This document shows, one piece after another, positions 33,463-42,711 of a DNA stretch of 43,764 nt. The position numbers were made by a program, and so were the translations under genes. This stretch comes from Oxalobacteraceae bacterium. GTDB taxonomy: Bacteria > Pseudomonadota > Gammaproteobacteria > Burkholderiales > Burkholderiaceae_D. Within the stretch, counting starts at the first letter, position 1. Every line of letters starts with the position of its first letter. A model generated the notes under the pieces. It saw nothing but the letters and a program-made list of their open reading frames with translations. It was not told the DNA's origin and searched no databases. The stretch is from the NCBI GenBank assembly GCA_013284265.1, contig JABTBR010000055.1:1-43764 (forward strand), in the 5' to 3' direction.

Positions 33463-34656
33463 ATGCGCCAACAACAAAATGGTACTTTAATTAAGCTTGC
33501 GCTTTGCGCAGCGGTGCTGGCGCTGGCCGGCTGCAGCTCGGTCCCGCTGACCGACAGCAAGCCGGCGCCGACCCGGCCGGCGGCCACCGGCAAGACCCCG
33601 GCGCGGCCCGATGCCGGCGTGCCGGCGCTACCTGCGGCCGGATCGGGCAAGGGCGGTTACTACCAGGACGATGGTCCGGGCGAGAACCCGCCGGCCAATC
33701 TGGCCGACGTGCCCGATGCCGAAGTGCGCAACGACCCGCTGCTGCCGCGTTCAAACCGGCCCTACGTGGTGTTCGGGAAGACCTATACGCCGATCGCTCC
33801 CAGCCAGTCCTTCAGCCAGCGTGGCGTGGGCAGCTGGTATGGCAAGAAGTTCCACGGTCAGCGCACTTCGTCCGGCGAAATCTACGATATGTACAAGATG
33901 ACGGCGGCCCACCCGACGCTGCCGATTCCATCGTATGCGCGGGTCAGCAATGCGGTCACGGGGGCACAGGTGATCGTGCGCATCAATGACCGCGGGCCTT
34001 TCCATTCGAGCCGCGTGATCGACGTATCCTACACGGCGGCCTTGAAACTGGGCCTGCTCAGCAAGGGCAGCCACGAGCTGCAGATCGAGCGCATCATGCC
34101 GGCCGAAATCGAGCGCATGCAGGCGGCGCGCGGCAAGGGCGGCACCAGCAATGCGGCCAATGCCGGCGTCGGTGGCGATGGCATCTCCGGCGTGGTGACC
34201 GAGGCCGTGCTGCCGGCCGCCCCGGCCAGCGCGCGCCGGCTCGATGTGGCGGCGCTGACGCCGGCCGCACCCACCGCGCAGGAATTGCAGGCGCTCAGGC
34301 TGGGCGACGGTGCCGCGGGCGGTGCAGTCGTTGCAGCCGTCGCCACTGACGGCGCGGGCGCGACTGCCACCAGTGCCAGCGCTGTGCCGGCCGTGCTGCT
34401 GGCCACCGCGCAGCCCAAGCCGATGGCGGCGGGTTTCTATTTGCAGCTGGGCGCCTTCGCGCGCCAGGAAAATGCCGAAGCGGTACGCGCCCGGCTGGCT
34501 CAGGCCGAGGGCAATCCCGGTCAATTGGAAGTGGTGCAGGGCGGGGCGGTGTACCGCCTGTTCAGCGGCCCCTTCGCCAGCCGCCAGGAAGCGGCGCAGG
34601 CCATGCAGGCCATGCCTGTGGCGCTGGGCATCAAGGCAATAATCGTTCAACGCTAA
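33463..34656 (+). CDS. rlpA: Septal ring lytic transglycosylase RlpA family lipoprotein
   Basis: 397 residues. The lipoprotein signal ends in LAGC with Cys24 lipidated and Ser at +2 (outer membrane). A Pro/Ala-rich spacer is followed by the double-psi beta-barrel (about residues 118-215: GVGSWYGKKFHGQRTSSGEIYDMYKMTAAH, and VRINDRGPFHSSRVIDVS with the catalytic-site Asp). An Ala-rich linker and a C-terminal SPOR domain (about 325-395, FYLQLGAFARQENAEAVRARL) complete it. RlpA cleaves denuded glycan strands; SPOR binds them. Start at 33463 with AAGGATG upstream. It follows mrdA copy 2 by 56 bases and closes the cell-wall cluster. Confidence 0.93.
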   Translation: MRQQQNGTLIKLALCAAVLALAGCSSVPLTDSKPAPTRPAATGKTPARPDAGVPALPAAGSGKGGYYQDDGPGENPPANLADVPDAEVRNDPLLPRSNRPYVVFGKTYTPIAPSQSFSQRGVGSWYGKKFHGQRTSSGEIYDMYKMTAAHPTLPIPSYARVSNAVTGAQVIVRINDRGPFHSSRVIDVSYTAALKLGLLSKGSHELQIERIMPAEIERMQAARGKGGTSNAANAGVGGDGISGVVTEAVLPAAPASARRLDVAALTPAAPTAQELQALRLGDGAAGGAVVAAVATDGAGATATSASAVPAVLLATAQPKPMAAGFYLQLGAFARQENAEAVRARLAQAEGNPGQLEVVQGGAVYRLFSGPFASRQEAAQAMQAMPVALGIKAIIVQR

Positions 34657-34765
34657 GCGCTCAGCTTATCGGCCGCCACCGCTAGCGCTGTCGAATGGAC
34701 AGTTTCGCTCAGTAGTGCGCCACATTATTCAAAAAACAATATATCATTCGCGCCTACGTTATCTC

Positions 34766-34777
34766 GGGGAAATCCCC
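34766..34777 (+). promoter_or_regulatory. Small hairpin over the vgrG ribosome site
   Basis: GGGG (34766-34769) and CCCC (34774-34777) flank AAAT and end nine bases before the vgrG ATG. The only purine-rich ribosome-site candidate (GGGGA) is inside the stem, so the hairpin may hold back translation. Short, so tentative. Confidence 0.35.
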
Positions 34778-34785
34778 ATAAACTC

Positions 34786-37700
34786 ATGGCACTGCTTCAA
34801 CAGATCAAATCAGCGTTGGCGCAGTTCGCCAGTGAAACCCGCCTCTACCAGCTGAGTATTGGCGATAGCGGGTCTGACACGGAGGCCGAGACGCTGCTGG
34901 TCGAGGCCTTCTGTGCCCATGAGGAAATACAGGGGATAGGCGTGCGCGACGTCATTGTCCTGTCCACCAATGCCTTTGTCGATCTGCATGACTTGCTGGG
35001 GCAGTCCGCCACGCTAGGCCTGACGCTGGCCGACGGCAGCCGCAGCCACTTCAGCGGCGAAATCGCCGAAGCGGCCATGCTCGGCAGCGAGGGCGGCCTG
35101 GCCCGTTATCGCTTGCGCCTGCGTCCGTGGCTGTGGCGTCTTGGCCAGTGCCGCAATAGCCGGGTGTGGCAAGACAAATCCGTGATCGAAATTGTCGACT
35201 CCGTGTTCGAGGCCTATATGCCTCTGGCCCGCTGGCGCTGGAGCGACGAAACCGCCTCCTTCATGACCGATGCCGGGCAGCGCAGCTATTGCAGCCAGTA
35301 TCGCGAATCCGACCTGGCCTTCGTGACACGCCTGTTGACCGAGGAAGGCTTGAGCTGGCGCTTTGAACAGACCGAAGAAGGTGTTGGCATGGTGCTGTTC
35401 GCCGACAGCAGCCAGCTCAGTGGCGTGCCGGAAGACCTCAGCAGCGTGGCCAGCGCCGGCATCCGCTTCCAGGGCGCGCGCGTCGGCGAGGCGCAGGACA
35501 CGGTGCAGTCCTTGCAGTGGCGACGCACGCTTGCCGCGTCGATGGTGACCCGCCTCAGCTACGATTACAAGGCTAAGAAGGCCATTGCCGCCAGCTCTCC
35601 CACGCGTTTGCCGGCGATAAAAGGCATCCCTGTATTGGAAAGCTACGACGTGCCCGGTCAATACGCGCATGCCAGTGCGGCCCAGGCCCAGCATTACGCC
35701 GACATTCAGATGCAAGGCCTGGAGGCGCGCGCCCAGGGCTGCAGCGGCCGCTCGACTGTGCGCAGCCTGCGTGCCGGTACGCGCCTGACGATCATGGACA
35801 ATCCGCGTGCCAGCGCGCCGCCTGCCTATACGGTATGGCGCGTCAGCAGTGTCGGCATCAACAATTTGCCGGCACCGGCGCGGCAGGGGCTGGCGGAACT
35901 GTTTGGCCCGATTCCCGAGTTGCTGGAAGAGTCGCGGATGGAGCAGCAGCCGGCGGACTTTGCGCTGACCATCGCGCAGGCCGTCGGCAGCGGCTACGGC
36001 AACAGCTTCGAGGCGGTGGCCTCGGACGTGATCTGGCGTCCGCAACTGAGCGGCAGCGATGGCCGCAGCCATCCGCGTCCCACCGCCTTGGGATCGCAGA
36101 CCGCGATCGTGATTGGCCCGGATGGTGCCGATAGTCCGAACGGCGCCGATGAGCTGTATTGCGATCAACTGGGACGCGTGCGTATCCGCTTCCATTGGCA
36201 GGACGGTGGCGACGCCAGTTGCTGGGTGCGGGTGGCGCAACGCGCCGCTGGCGGCGGCATGGGTAGCCAGTTCCTGCCTCGGATCGGACAAGAAATTTTG
36301 GTCCAGTTTATTGAGAACGACATAGACCGTCCCATCATCGTCGGCGCGCTCTACAACGGCCGTGGCGAGGGCGGCATAGCCGCGACGCCGGGCGGCGGCG
36401 AAGCCAGGGACAACGGCGGCGCGGTGTTCGCGCCGGCCCACGATCACATGGCCTCGGCCAAGGCGAATCTGGCCGGCGGCAACAGTCCGCTGTGGCATGG
36501 CGCCTCAGCCGACAGCGCCGGCCACCGCAACAACGCCGCGCAATGGGGCGTGCGCAGCAAGGAGTTCGGCGCGTCCGGCTACAACCAGCTACTGTTCGAC
36601 GACACCGACGCGCAGGGCCGCATTCAGCTCAAAACCAGCCATGCCGGCACCGAACTGAATCTGGGCCACCTGATCCACGGTGCCGACAATTATCGCGGCA
36701 GCCTGCGTGGCCAGGGTGCCGAATTGCGCACCGACGCCTATGGCGCCGTGCGCGCCGGTGCGGGCTTGCTGGTGAGTAGTTATGCGCTTCAGCACGGCGC
36801 AGCCGCGCGCGACCCGGCGGGCGACAATGCGCCCGGGATCGCGCTGGTAAAGCAAGCCGTCAAACTGGCGGAAACCTTCAGCGGCGCGGCGGCGACCCAT
36901 CAGACGGTTGCCCTGGCAACGCACGTGGGCGCGGACAAGGCCACGGCCAGCGCCCTCGATGACGGCAGCGCCCCGCTGAAAGCGATGCTGGCGAGCGTCT
37001 CTGGCATGGTCGGCAACGGCAGTCTGGATGCGGCGCAGGCGGATGCGGCGGAAAGGTCCACAGCCCCTGGCGCCGGCAAGCTGCCGTACGTAAGTGACTC
37101 CTTGATCGCGATCGCGGCCAAGGCTGGTCTGGGCGTGAGCGCCGGGATGAGCCTGCAATGGGCGAACGGCGAAACCGCCACCGCGATGAGTGGCGCGGAT
37201 AGTCAGTTTGTATCCGGAGGACAGATGCGGGTGCACAGCGGGCAGGCCATTGGCGTGCTGAGCGGCACGGTGCAGGCGGGCGAGCAGGGTCTTGGCTTGC
37301 AATTGATCTCCGCCAAGGGAGCGATCGATCTGCAGGCGCAGACCGATGAGCTGAAGGTGCAGGCGCGCGATGAAGTCAGCGTGATCAGCTCCAACGCCCA
37401 TATCGACTGGGCCGCCGCCAAGCGCATCAGCATCTCGACGGCGGGCGGAGCGAACATTACCATCGATGGCGGCAATATCACGGTGCAGGCTCCTGGAAAA
37501 ATTGCTATCAACGCGGGCAAGAAAAGCTTCATCGGACCGGGAAGCCTGAACTACCCCTTGCCCAAGCTGCCCAAGTCCGAATCCAAACCGAAGCCGCTGG
37601 AGTTTGACCTGGCCTTGACCGCCTTGCCCGGTCCGTTGGCCACGCCCTTGAGCCAGTACGATTGGCAAATCGTGCGCACCGGCGGCTCGGCGCGTGACCG

Positions 37701-38022
37701 CGTGATCGTCGAGGGTCGCTCCGACAATGAGGGCAAGATGAAGATGACGGCGGCCCAGCAGTTGCGCCTGTCGGTGGCCGTAGCCCGCTGGCCCAATGAT
37801 CTGAGGCTGCTGGCGCCTGGCATCGAAAGACCGTTGGACATTTACGGCGAGCGGGAAGACTGGTCGCGCAGCCAGCAGACCCTGCACGCCCTGGCCGCGC
37901 TGGATTTCTCGAATACGCCAGGTACCCACGTTGCAACCCAAGAGAGCCAGCGGGAGCGGACTCGGGCCGCCGAGGCGATTGGCGAAAGCAGCGTATTCAA
38001 CTTCTTCAAAAAATTTCAGTGA
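34786..38022 (+). CDS. vgrG: Type VI secretion spike protein VgrG with C-terminal extension
   Basis: 1078 residues. VgrG trimers form the tip of the T6SS needle. Order of parts: gp27-like region (residues 1 to about 390, with ESDLAFVTRLLTEEGLSWRFEQ), gp5-like OB fold (about 455-525, DQLGRVRIRFHWQ, then SCWVRVAQ), a linker, and a DUF2345-type beta-helix (about 805-915, repeated short strands such as GGNITVQAPGKIAINAG). The last 160 residues are not part of the usual spike. They contain DRVIVEGRSDNEGKMKMT, a pattern seen in transthyretin-like adaptor domains, and may hold the effector encoded six bases downstream. No PAAR gene or other T6SS structural gene is in the window, so this is an orphan effector island. 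Base composition is like the core genome. Confidence 0.93.
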   Translation: MALLQQIKSALAQFASETRLYQLSIGDSGSDTEAETLLVEAFCAHEEIQGIGVRDVIVLSTNAFVDLHDLLGQSATLGLTLADGSRSHFSGEIAEAAMLGSEGGLARYRLRLRPWLWRLGQCRNSRVWQDKSVIEIVDSVFEAYMPLARWRWSDETASFMTDAGQRSYCSQYRESDLAFVTRLLTEEGLSWRFEQTEEGVGMVLFADSSQLSGVPEDLSSVASAGIRFQGARVGEAQDTVQSLQWRRTLAASMVTRLSYDYKAKKAIAASSPTRLPAIKGIPVLESYDVPGQYAHASAAQAQHYADIQMQGLEARAQGCSGRSTVRSLRAGTRLTIMDNPRASAPPAYTVWRVSSVGINNLPAPARQGLAELFGPIPELLEESRMEQQPADFALTIAQAVGSGYGNSFEAVASDVIWRPQLSGSDGRSHPRPTALGSQTAIVIGPDGADSPNGADELYCDQLGRVRIRFHWQDGGDASCWVRVAQRAAGGGMGSQFLPRIGQEILVQFIENDIDRPIIVGALYNGRGEGGIAATPGGGEARDNGGAVFAPAHDHMASAKANLAGGNSPLWHGASADSAGHRNNAAQWGVRSKEFGASGYNQLLFDDTDAQGRIQLKTSHAGTELNLGHLIHGADNYRGSLRGQGAELRTDAYGAVRAGAGLLVSSYALQHGAAARDPAGDNAPGIALVKQAVKLAETFSGAAATHQTVALATHVGADKATASALDDGSAPLKAMLASVSGMVGNGSLDAAQADAAERSTAPGAGKLPYVSDSLIAIAAKAGLGVSAGMSLQWANGETATAMSGADSQFVSGGQMRVHSGQAIGVLSGTVQAGEQGLGLQLISAKGAIDLQAQTDELKVQARDEVSVISSNAHIDWAAAKRISISTAGGANITIDGGNITVQAPGKIAINAGKKSFIGPGSLNYPLPKLPKSESKPKPLEFDLALTALPGPLATPLSQYDWQIVRTGGSARDRVIVEGRSDNEGKMKMTAAQQLRLSVAVARWPNDLRLLAPGIERPLDIYGEREDWSRSQQTLHALAALDFSNTPGTHVATQESQRERTRAAEAIGESSVFNFFKKFQ

Positions 38023-38028
38023 GCGTGC

Positions 38029-41000
38029 ATGAGTAATCCTTTCACCCCTATTTCCCTGCGCGGCGACGGCGGCAAGACTGTCGTCAAAGGACAGGCTGCT
38101 GGCCATGCCCAGGCGCACCGTCAGGATCATGCAGAAGCCAACCCTTTTGCGCCTCTGCGGCAGGGCAATAAAGTGGAATGCTTCACGACCGGCGAGGCGT
38201 ATTTCAAAGCGCTGAGCAAGGTCTTGAAGAAAGCCGAGAAAAGCATTTTCATCGCCGGCTGGCAGGTCAACTGGGACGTGGAACTGACGCCGGGTGAGCG
38301 CCTGATCGATATCCTGCATGAACGGGTGCATAGCTCCGAGACCTTCCGCGTGTATGTGATGCCGTGGATGTCGCCCAAAGTGGGCGTCGATACTGGCGAT
38401 CTGGGTACCATGCTCGCCGTGTTTCAGCTCAATGCCGGCCGCAAGACCATGCAGGCGATGTGCTGTCCGGCTGGCGCTCAGAGCGACTTTAAAGGTAGCG
38501 AGGGCGCGGCTTTCAGTCACCACCAGAAAATGATCGTGGTCGACAACCAGTTCGCTTATGTGGGGGGAATGGACGTGGCCTATGGCCGCTATGACGACGC
38601 CAGCTTTTCGCTCGATCCCGGTAAGCGGCGTTTTCGCGAGCGTTACAACCCGAGCGTGTTCGCGACGGGTACGATAACCCCAAGCGACGGTCCCTGCCTT
38701 TCCGATATGGATTTGTTGTGCACGACGTTTAGCTATGGCGTGTGGAACAAGGGCGGCAATACTGAGCCGGGAGCGCTGAGCAATCTTCTCGACAAGGTAC
38801 AAAAAGAAGCGAATGTGCTGGCAATCGAGGCTGTGACGCTGGTCAACAAGGCCGCCAAGCTGATGCTGGACACCGAAGTAGCGCTGGTGAAAGAACAGGT
38901 TGCCGGCGCCAAATCCATCGCCAACGCCGGTGCGGATATCGCTATTGCCGCGGCGAATGCGGTCAGCCGTCAATGCGCTGCTTTGGTGGTGCCTGATCTG
39001 TATAACGGCGTGAAATCCGCCAAGGTCGGCACGGCAGCCACGTCCAGCGTTCCGAAGGTGATTCGGGGGGCGGAGAAGAATGCGCGCGCGGGGTGGAATA
39101 ACAGCGTGGAAAACGTTGCGCAAGTACACCATTTCTTTGCGCCGCTGAAGAGCTTGCGCGTCAGTCCGGTTCCCCAATCTTCGCTGCCGGGAACAATCGA
39201 GCAGGCCGAGCGTGACGCGCGCACCAGCACCAATAAGGTAATCGATACCGCGGCGGCTTTGGGTGGTAAGGTCCAGCAGGGCGCCGAGACGGCGAAGCAG
39301 GTGTGCGTGGGAATTGGCCCTCTGGTCGAGCGTGAGGTTGCCGAGGCAAAAGGAGCGATACACCAGGTCAGTTATGAGATCAAAGCGACAGCGACAAGCG
39401 CTATTGGGCAGGTGAATATATTCCAGCGCGCTGTTATCGAACAGATCAATGTCGTGCGCTCCGCGATCAATACCCGGGTGCTCGCCCTGATGGAGATCGC
39501 CAAGCACGAGACAGGTGCGTATATCAGCACGCAGAGCCAGGAACGGGTGGAAAAGGTCGTTGCCGAGCTCAAGCATCTGCTTAAATTGATCTATTTAAAG
39601 TTATTGGCTGTGTCATGGTCGCATGCGCATGCACATCCCTTGCTCATGCAAAAAACGACCAAGTCCGCAGTCATTAGCGTGCTGGGAGCAACTCAGCCAA
39701 GGCAGCCCTGGCAGGATGTGCATTGCCAGATTGAAGGGCCGGCCGTCGATGATCTGGCTTTGAATTTCATTCGTCGCTGGAATGCCAGTAACACCAGCTA
39801 TTTGACCGATGATGCGTTGGCGGTCGTCATAAAAGTACCGAGTGTAGAGGACATCGCCAAGGGAGAGTTCGATCCGTTCGGTCTGGCGAAACTCATGCTG
39901 AAGCGGGTCTTGATCGGCGATGATCTGCTTCCCAAGAGGCGCCCTCCGGAGCCCGTCGGCGTGGCACCAAGCGGCGTCGCGGTGCGTGTGCTGCGCAGCG
40001 CTCCGCACAAAATGTGCCTGCAGGAATTGCAAGCGCAGAACAGCACCGTCAATCCAGCAGAAGAGCAGCATGAGATCCAGGCTGCGATGATCAGGTTGAT
40101 CCAGGGCGCAAGCGATTTTATTTACATCGAGAATCAGTTTTATCAGACCGGGTTTGGGGAACCGTCGATTGATGTGTTCTCCAAAGATGGTCGTGAATTG
40201 GCGTCGGGACCTGTCAAATATCTGATGGGCCAGTTTGGCAATGATGCCACCGCCAGGCTGAGCAGTTCTGGTGGCGCAACGGGTAAGTATACCTATCCAG
40301 CCAATGAAATTGGCGAGGCATTGGGCGATAGAATCACGCGAGCGGTGCGTTATGGGCAGCCGTTCCATGTTTACATGGTCTTACCGGTGCATCCTGAAGG
40401 CCCGCTTTCGGACATCACCATTGTTGGTCAAATCCACTGGACTATGCAAAGTCTGGTGTTCGCAAAATACAGCTTGGTGAATCGAGTGCGTCAGGCTATC
40501 GCTGCCAAGAGCCTGTGCAAGCAGCCGTTGAGTGACGCTGCGTGGAAACAGGCGCTTGCCGAAGCGAGTGAAAGTGCGAAGGGCGGAGCACCTTATGAAA
40601 AGATATTGGTTGAGGAGTGGAAGCAGTATCTAACGCTCCTGAACTTGCGTAACTGTCAGAAGGTAGGTGACCGGGTTCGCACAGAGCAAATATATATTCA
40701 CAGCAAGCTATTGATCGTCGACGACCGGCACATCATCATGGGTAGTGCAAATATCAATGATCGCAGTTTAAGTGGGAAGCGGGATTCTGAAATCGCGGTA
40801 ATGCTGCTTGATAATACCAAAGAAAAAAAGACTATTCGGGATAATATGACTCACGTGAATACGCTGGCTCGTAAGCTTAGGATTGAACTTTGGGAAAAAC
40901 ATTTTGCACTGACGGGCGGAGGGAATGGAATTGTTAAGCCAGCCAGCGAAATGTCAGACCTCATCGAAAGGCCAGCTGCAGATGCCACCATAGAAGCGGT

Positions 41001-41364
41001 TCAACGGATCTCTAGTCTTAACGCGGCGAAATATAAGGTCGCCTTTCCGTTTACTCCCTGGAGTACTCCACAAAAAAGGAATATTCCTGGTGTGGGCGCC
41101 TCTCTCTGGCCTGTATGTCCTAAAAATAGTTCAGCTGCCACTGCAGCTGCGTTGGTTGGAAAAATGCCATTTGATGAAAAATTTTGGACGACTCAAGAAA
41201 CAGCATTTGTTGCGCCGACTGGCGTGAAAGGCTTTTTCACAGAATTACCACTATATTGGACTGTTGGTGAAAATAATCATCCAGGCGAAATGAGTGTATT
41301 GGTGCTTTCACAAAACGACTCTCCAAATCAAAATAAAAATCCGAAACGGATTCAAAATGTTTAA
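38029..41364 (+). CDS. T6SS phospholipase D effector (Tle5-like) with large helical insertion
   Basis: 1111 residues with two HKD catalytic motifs: H165-x-K167-x4-D172 (SHHQKMIVVDNQ) and H891-x-K893-x4-D898 (YIHSKLLIVDDRH, followed by GSANINDRSL). Both are intact, so phosphatidyl-bond hydrolysis is expected. Linkage to vgrG (six-base gap) and to two lipoprotein genes behind it marks it as an antibacterial T6SS lipase acting on target-cell membranes from the periplasm. Between MDLLCTTFSYG (about residue 227) and PWQDVHCQIEGPA (about 559), which normally lie close together in Tle5, sit some 325 Ala/Lys/Val-rich, mainly helical residues. The C-terminal GVKGFFTELPLYWTVGENN is Tle5-like. From about 40.6 kb the DNA becomes clearly more A+T-rich. 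No signal peptide. Its stop overlaps the first immunity gene by eight bases. Confidence 0.88.
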   Translation: MSNPFTPISLRGDGGKTVVKGQAAGHAQAHRQDHAEANPFAPLRQGNKVECFTTGEAYFKALSKVLKKAEKSIFIAGWQVNWDVELTPGERLIDILHERVHSSETFRVYVMPWMSPKVGVDTGDLGTMLAVFQLNAGRKTMQAMCCPAGAQSDFKGSEGAAFSHHQKMIVVDNQFAYVGGMDVAYGRYDDASFSLDPGKRRFRERYNPSVFATGTITPSDGPCLSDMDLLCTTFSYGVWNKGGNTEPGALSNLLDKVQKEANVLAIEAVTLVNKAAKLMLDTEVALVKEQVAGAKSIANAGADIAIAAANAVSRQCAALVVPDLYNGVKSAKVGTAATSSVPKVIRGAEKNARAGWNNSVENVAQVHHFFAPLKSLRVSPVPQSSLPGTIEQAERDARTSTNKVIDTAAALGGKVQQGAETAKQVCVGIGPLVEREVAEAKGAIHQVSYEIKATATSAIGQVNIFQRAVIEQINVVRSAINTRVLALMEIAKHETGAYISTQSQERVEKVVAELKHLLKLIYLKLLAVSWSHAHAHPLLMQKTTKSAVISVLGATQPRQPWQDVHCQIEGPAVDDLALNFIRRWNASNTSYLTDDALAVVIKVPSVEDIAKGEFDPFGLAKLMLKRVLIGDDLLPKRRPPEPVGVAPSGVAVRVLRSAPHKMCLQELQAQNSTVNPAEEQHEIQAAMIRLIQGASDFIYIENQFYQTGFGEPSIDVFSKDGRELASGPVKYLMGQFGNDATARLSSSGGATGKYTYPANEIGEALGDRITRAVRYGQPFHVYMVLPVHPEGPLSDITIVGQIHWTMQSLVFAKYSLVNRVRQAIAAKSLCKQPLSDAAWKQALAEASESAKGGAPYEKILVEEWKQYLTLLNLRNCQKVGDRVRTEQIYIHSKLLIVDDRHIIMGSANINDRSLSGKRDSEIAVMLLDNTKEKKTIRDNMTHVNTLARKLRIELWEKHFALTGGGNGIVKPASEMSDLIERPAADATIEAVQRISSLNAAKYKVAFPFTPWSTPQKRNIPGVGASLWPVCPKNSSAATAAALVGKMPFDEKFWTTQETAFVAPTGVKGFFTELPLYWTVGENNHPGEMSVLVLSQNDSPNQNKNPKRIQNV

Positions 41365-42706
41365 ATTTTCAGAAAATTTGTATTTTTTAAAAAATGTCGC
41401 CTTCTTGATAGCAAGCACACTTCTATTTGCGGGCTGCACTAGAGCAAGTCAGAGTCATGAGACCAATGGCGATGCACATATTTCTATACCAGGGTGGAAG
41501 ACTGTCTGCATAGGTCGATTTCTGGTTGACTTACCTCCTTCAGCCGAACTCGGGGCGACCAAGGTGAAATATGGTGGTGCTTATGGTTTCTCGGGAATTA
41601 ATAATACTGGATCATGGGGGACATTGCGCTGGGAAGGTGGGAAAATTGCCGAAACCATGCCAACTGACTTCGCGGGATTTGATGATGTACGCATAGAGGC
41701 AAAAAGTAACCTGATCACGCCGGAGATGTATAAGAAGTTGATCCAATATCGTGAAAAAGATGTCGCATATTGGATTAATCGTTCTGCTAAAAGCCCTGCC
41801 GACGAGGTTGTATCCGACTTGGAGTCGTTGAAGAGTGCGGAAACTGAATTGCAAGATGTTATTCATGCTTCGAAAATATCAAAAGAGGCGGAGCTTCAGG
41901 ATAAAAATGGTTTTGCAATACGTCTGGACGATGAATATATCGTAGGGTTTCGCGATCTGAAAGATCAGCGAGTCCGAACATTCAGCGGCGGGCTGTCGAA
42001 GTCGGAAAATGAAAGTGGAAAAGGCATATACGAAAAATACGAAAATGTACGAAAAAGTTATCATCCGCGAGCGCCGACGGATATTCCTGCTGGTCCAGGT
42101 TTTTGCACTAACTATGGTTTCATTGAGGAGCCTCAGAGTGCGACAGTCAATGTTGAGATGAGGGTGCCAATCCAGATCAAGGAGCTTCCTAACTTGCTGT
42201 TAGTTTTAGAGATGGAACCGGCTAGTCCAGATGGACCGAGAAATATTCAGAAGATACCCAACATGGATACGGGACACATCCAATTGGACAAGGTCGGAAT
42301 CAAGCAAAAACATGGTCCCAAAGCGGAACAAATACTGGGCACTCCGGGCCGCAGCTATGCCCAGGAATACGGCGACAATTGTTCCTCAACCAGCTGCCGA
42401 CCGGCCGATCAGGCATACGACATGGAGGCTAAAACCTTTGGTGAACCTGGTCGCGTGGATCGACCGCAACTCACATTGTTGATGATTGCGGCAACTTCCG
42501 ATGACTACAAGCTGAAACGACCGGCCCAGCCAAACGAGCCGTCGTACAACACTCCCTCCAGGCCGGCGTTGAGTGGTCACGTTCCGCCGCCTTTTAAAGT
42601 TGGGCAAGAGATCTTTGAGCAGGTGCTGCATTCAATTCGATTGCGCCCTGGTGCAATCGCTGGACAAAGTGCCTCGACTGCGGCACCGTCACCAATACAA
42701 AAGTAA
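41357..42706 (+). CDS. Putative T6SS immunity lipoprotein, Tli4-like (copy 1)
   Basis: 449 residues. The lipoprotein signal ends at LLFAGC with Cys27 lipidated; Thr at +2 suggests outer-membrane sorting with the body in the periplasm, where an incoming phospholipase must be blocked. The opening WKTVCIGRFLVDLPPSAEL and the layout resemble proteins annotated as T6SS immunity protein Tli4 family; this is from memory and moderately certain. Four cysteines near GDNCSSTSCRP and elsewhere could form disulfides. ATG at 41357 overlaps the effector stop by eight bases, so effector and immunity are coupled. An in-frame start at 41294 would lie inside the effector without a signal peptide. A+T-rich compared with the housekeeping genes. 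A second copy follows after five bases. Confidence 0.78.
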   Translation: MFKFSENLYFLKNVAFLIASTLLFAGCTRASQSHETNGDAHISIPGWKTVCIGRFLVDLPPSAELGATKVKYGGAYGFSGINNTGSWGTLRWEGGKIAETMPTDFAGFDDVRIEAKSNLITPEMYKKLIQYREKDVAYWINRSAKSPADEVVSDLESLKSAETELQDVIHASKISKEAELQDKNGFAIRLDDEYIVGFRDLKDQRVRTFSGGLSKSENESGKGIYEKYENVRKSYHPRAPTDIPAGPGFCTNYGFIEEPQSATVNVEMRVPIQIKELPNLLLVLEMEPASPDGPRNIQKIPNMDTGHIQLDKVGIKQKHGPKAEQILGTPGRSYAQEYGDNCSSTSCRPADQAYDMEAKTFGEPGRVDRPQLTLLMIAATSDDYKLKRPAQPNEPSYNTPSRPALSGHVPPPFKVGQEIFEQVLHSIRLRPGAIAGQSASTAAPSPIQK

Positions 42707-42711
42707 TAATT

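Noticed and set aside
36589..39576. A 995-codon open frame antisense to vgrG and the lipase
   Set aside because: Crosses two well-supported genes on the plus strand, has no motif or plausible start, and shows the same His/Arg/Gln-rich composition as the other antisense shadows.
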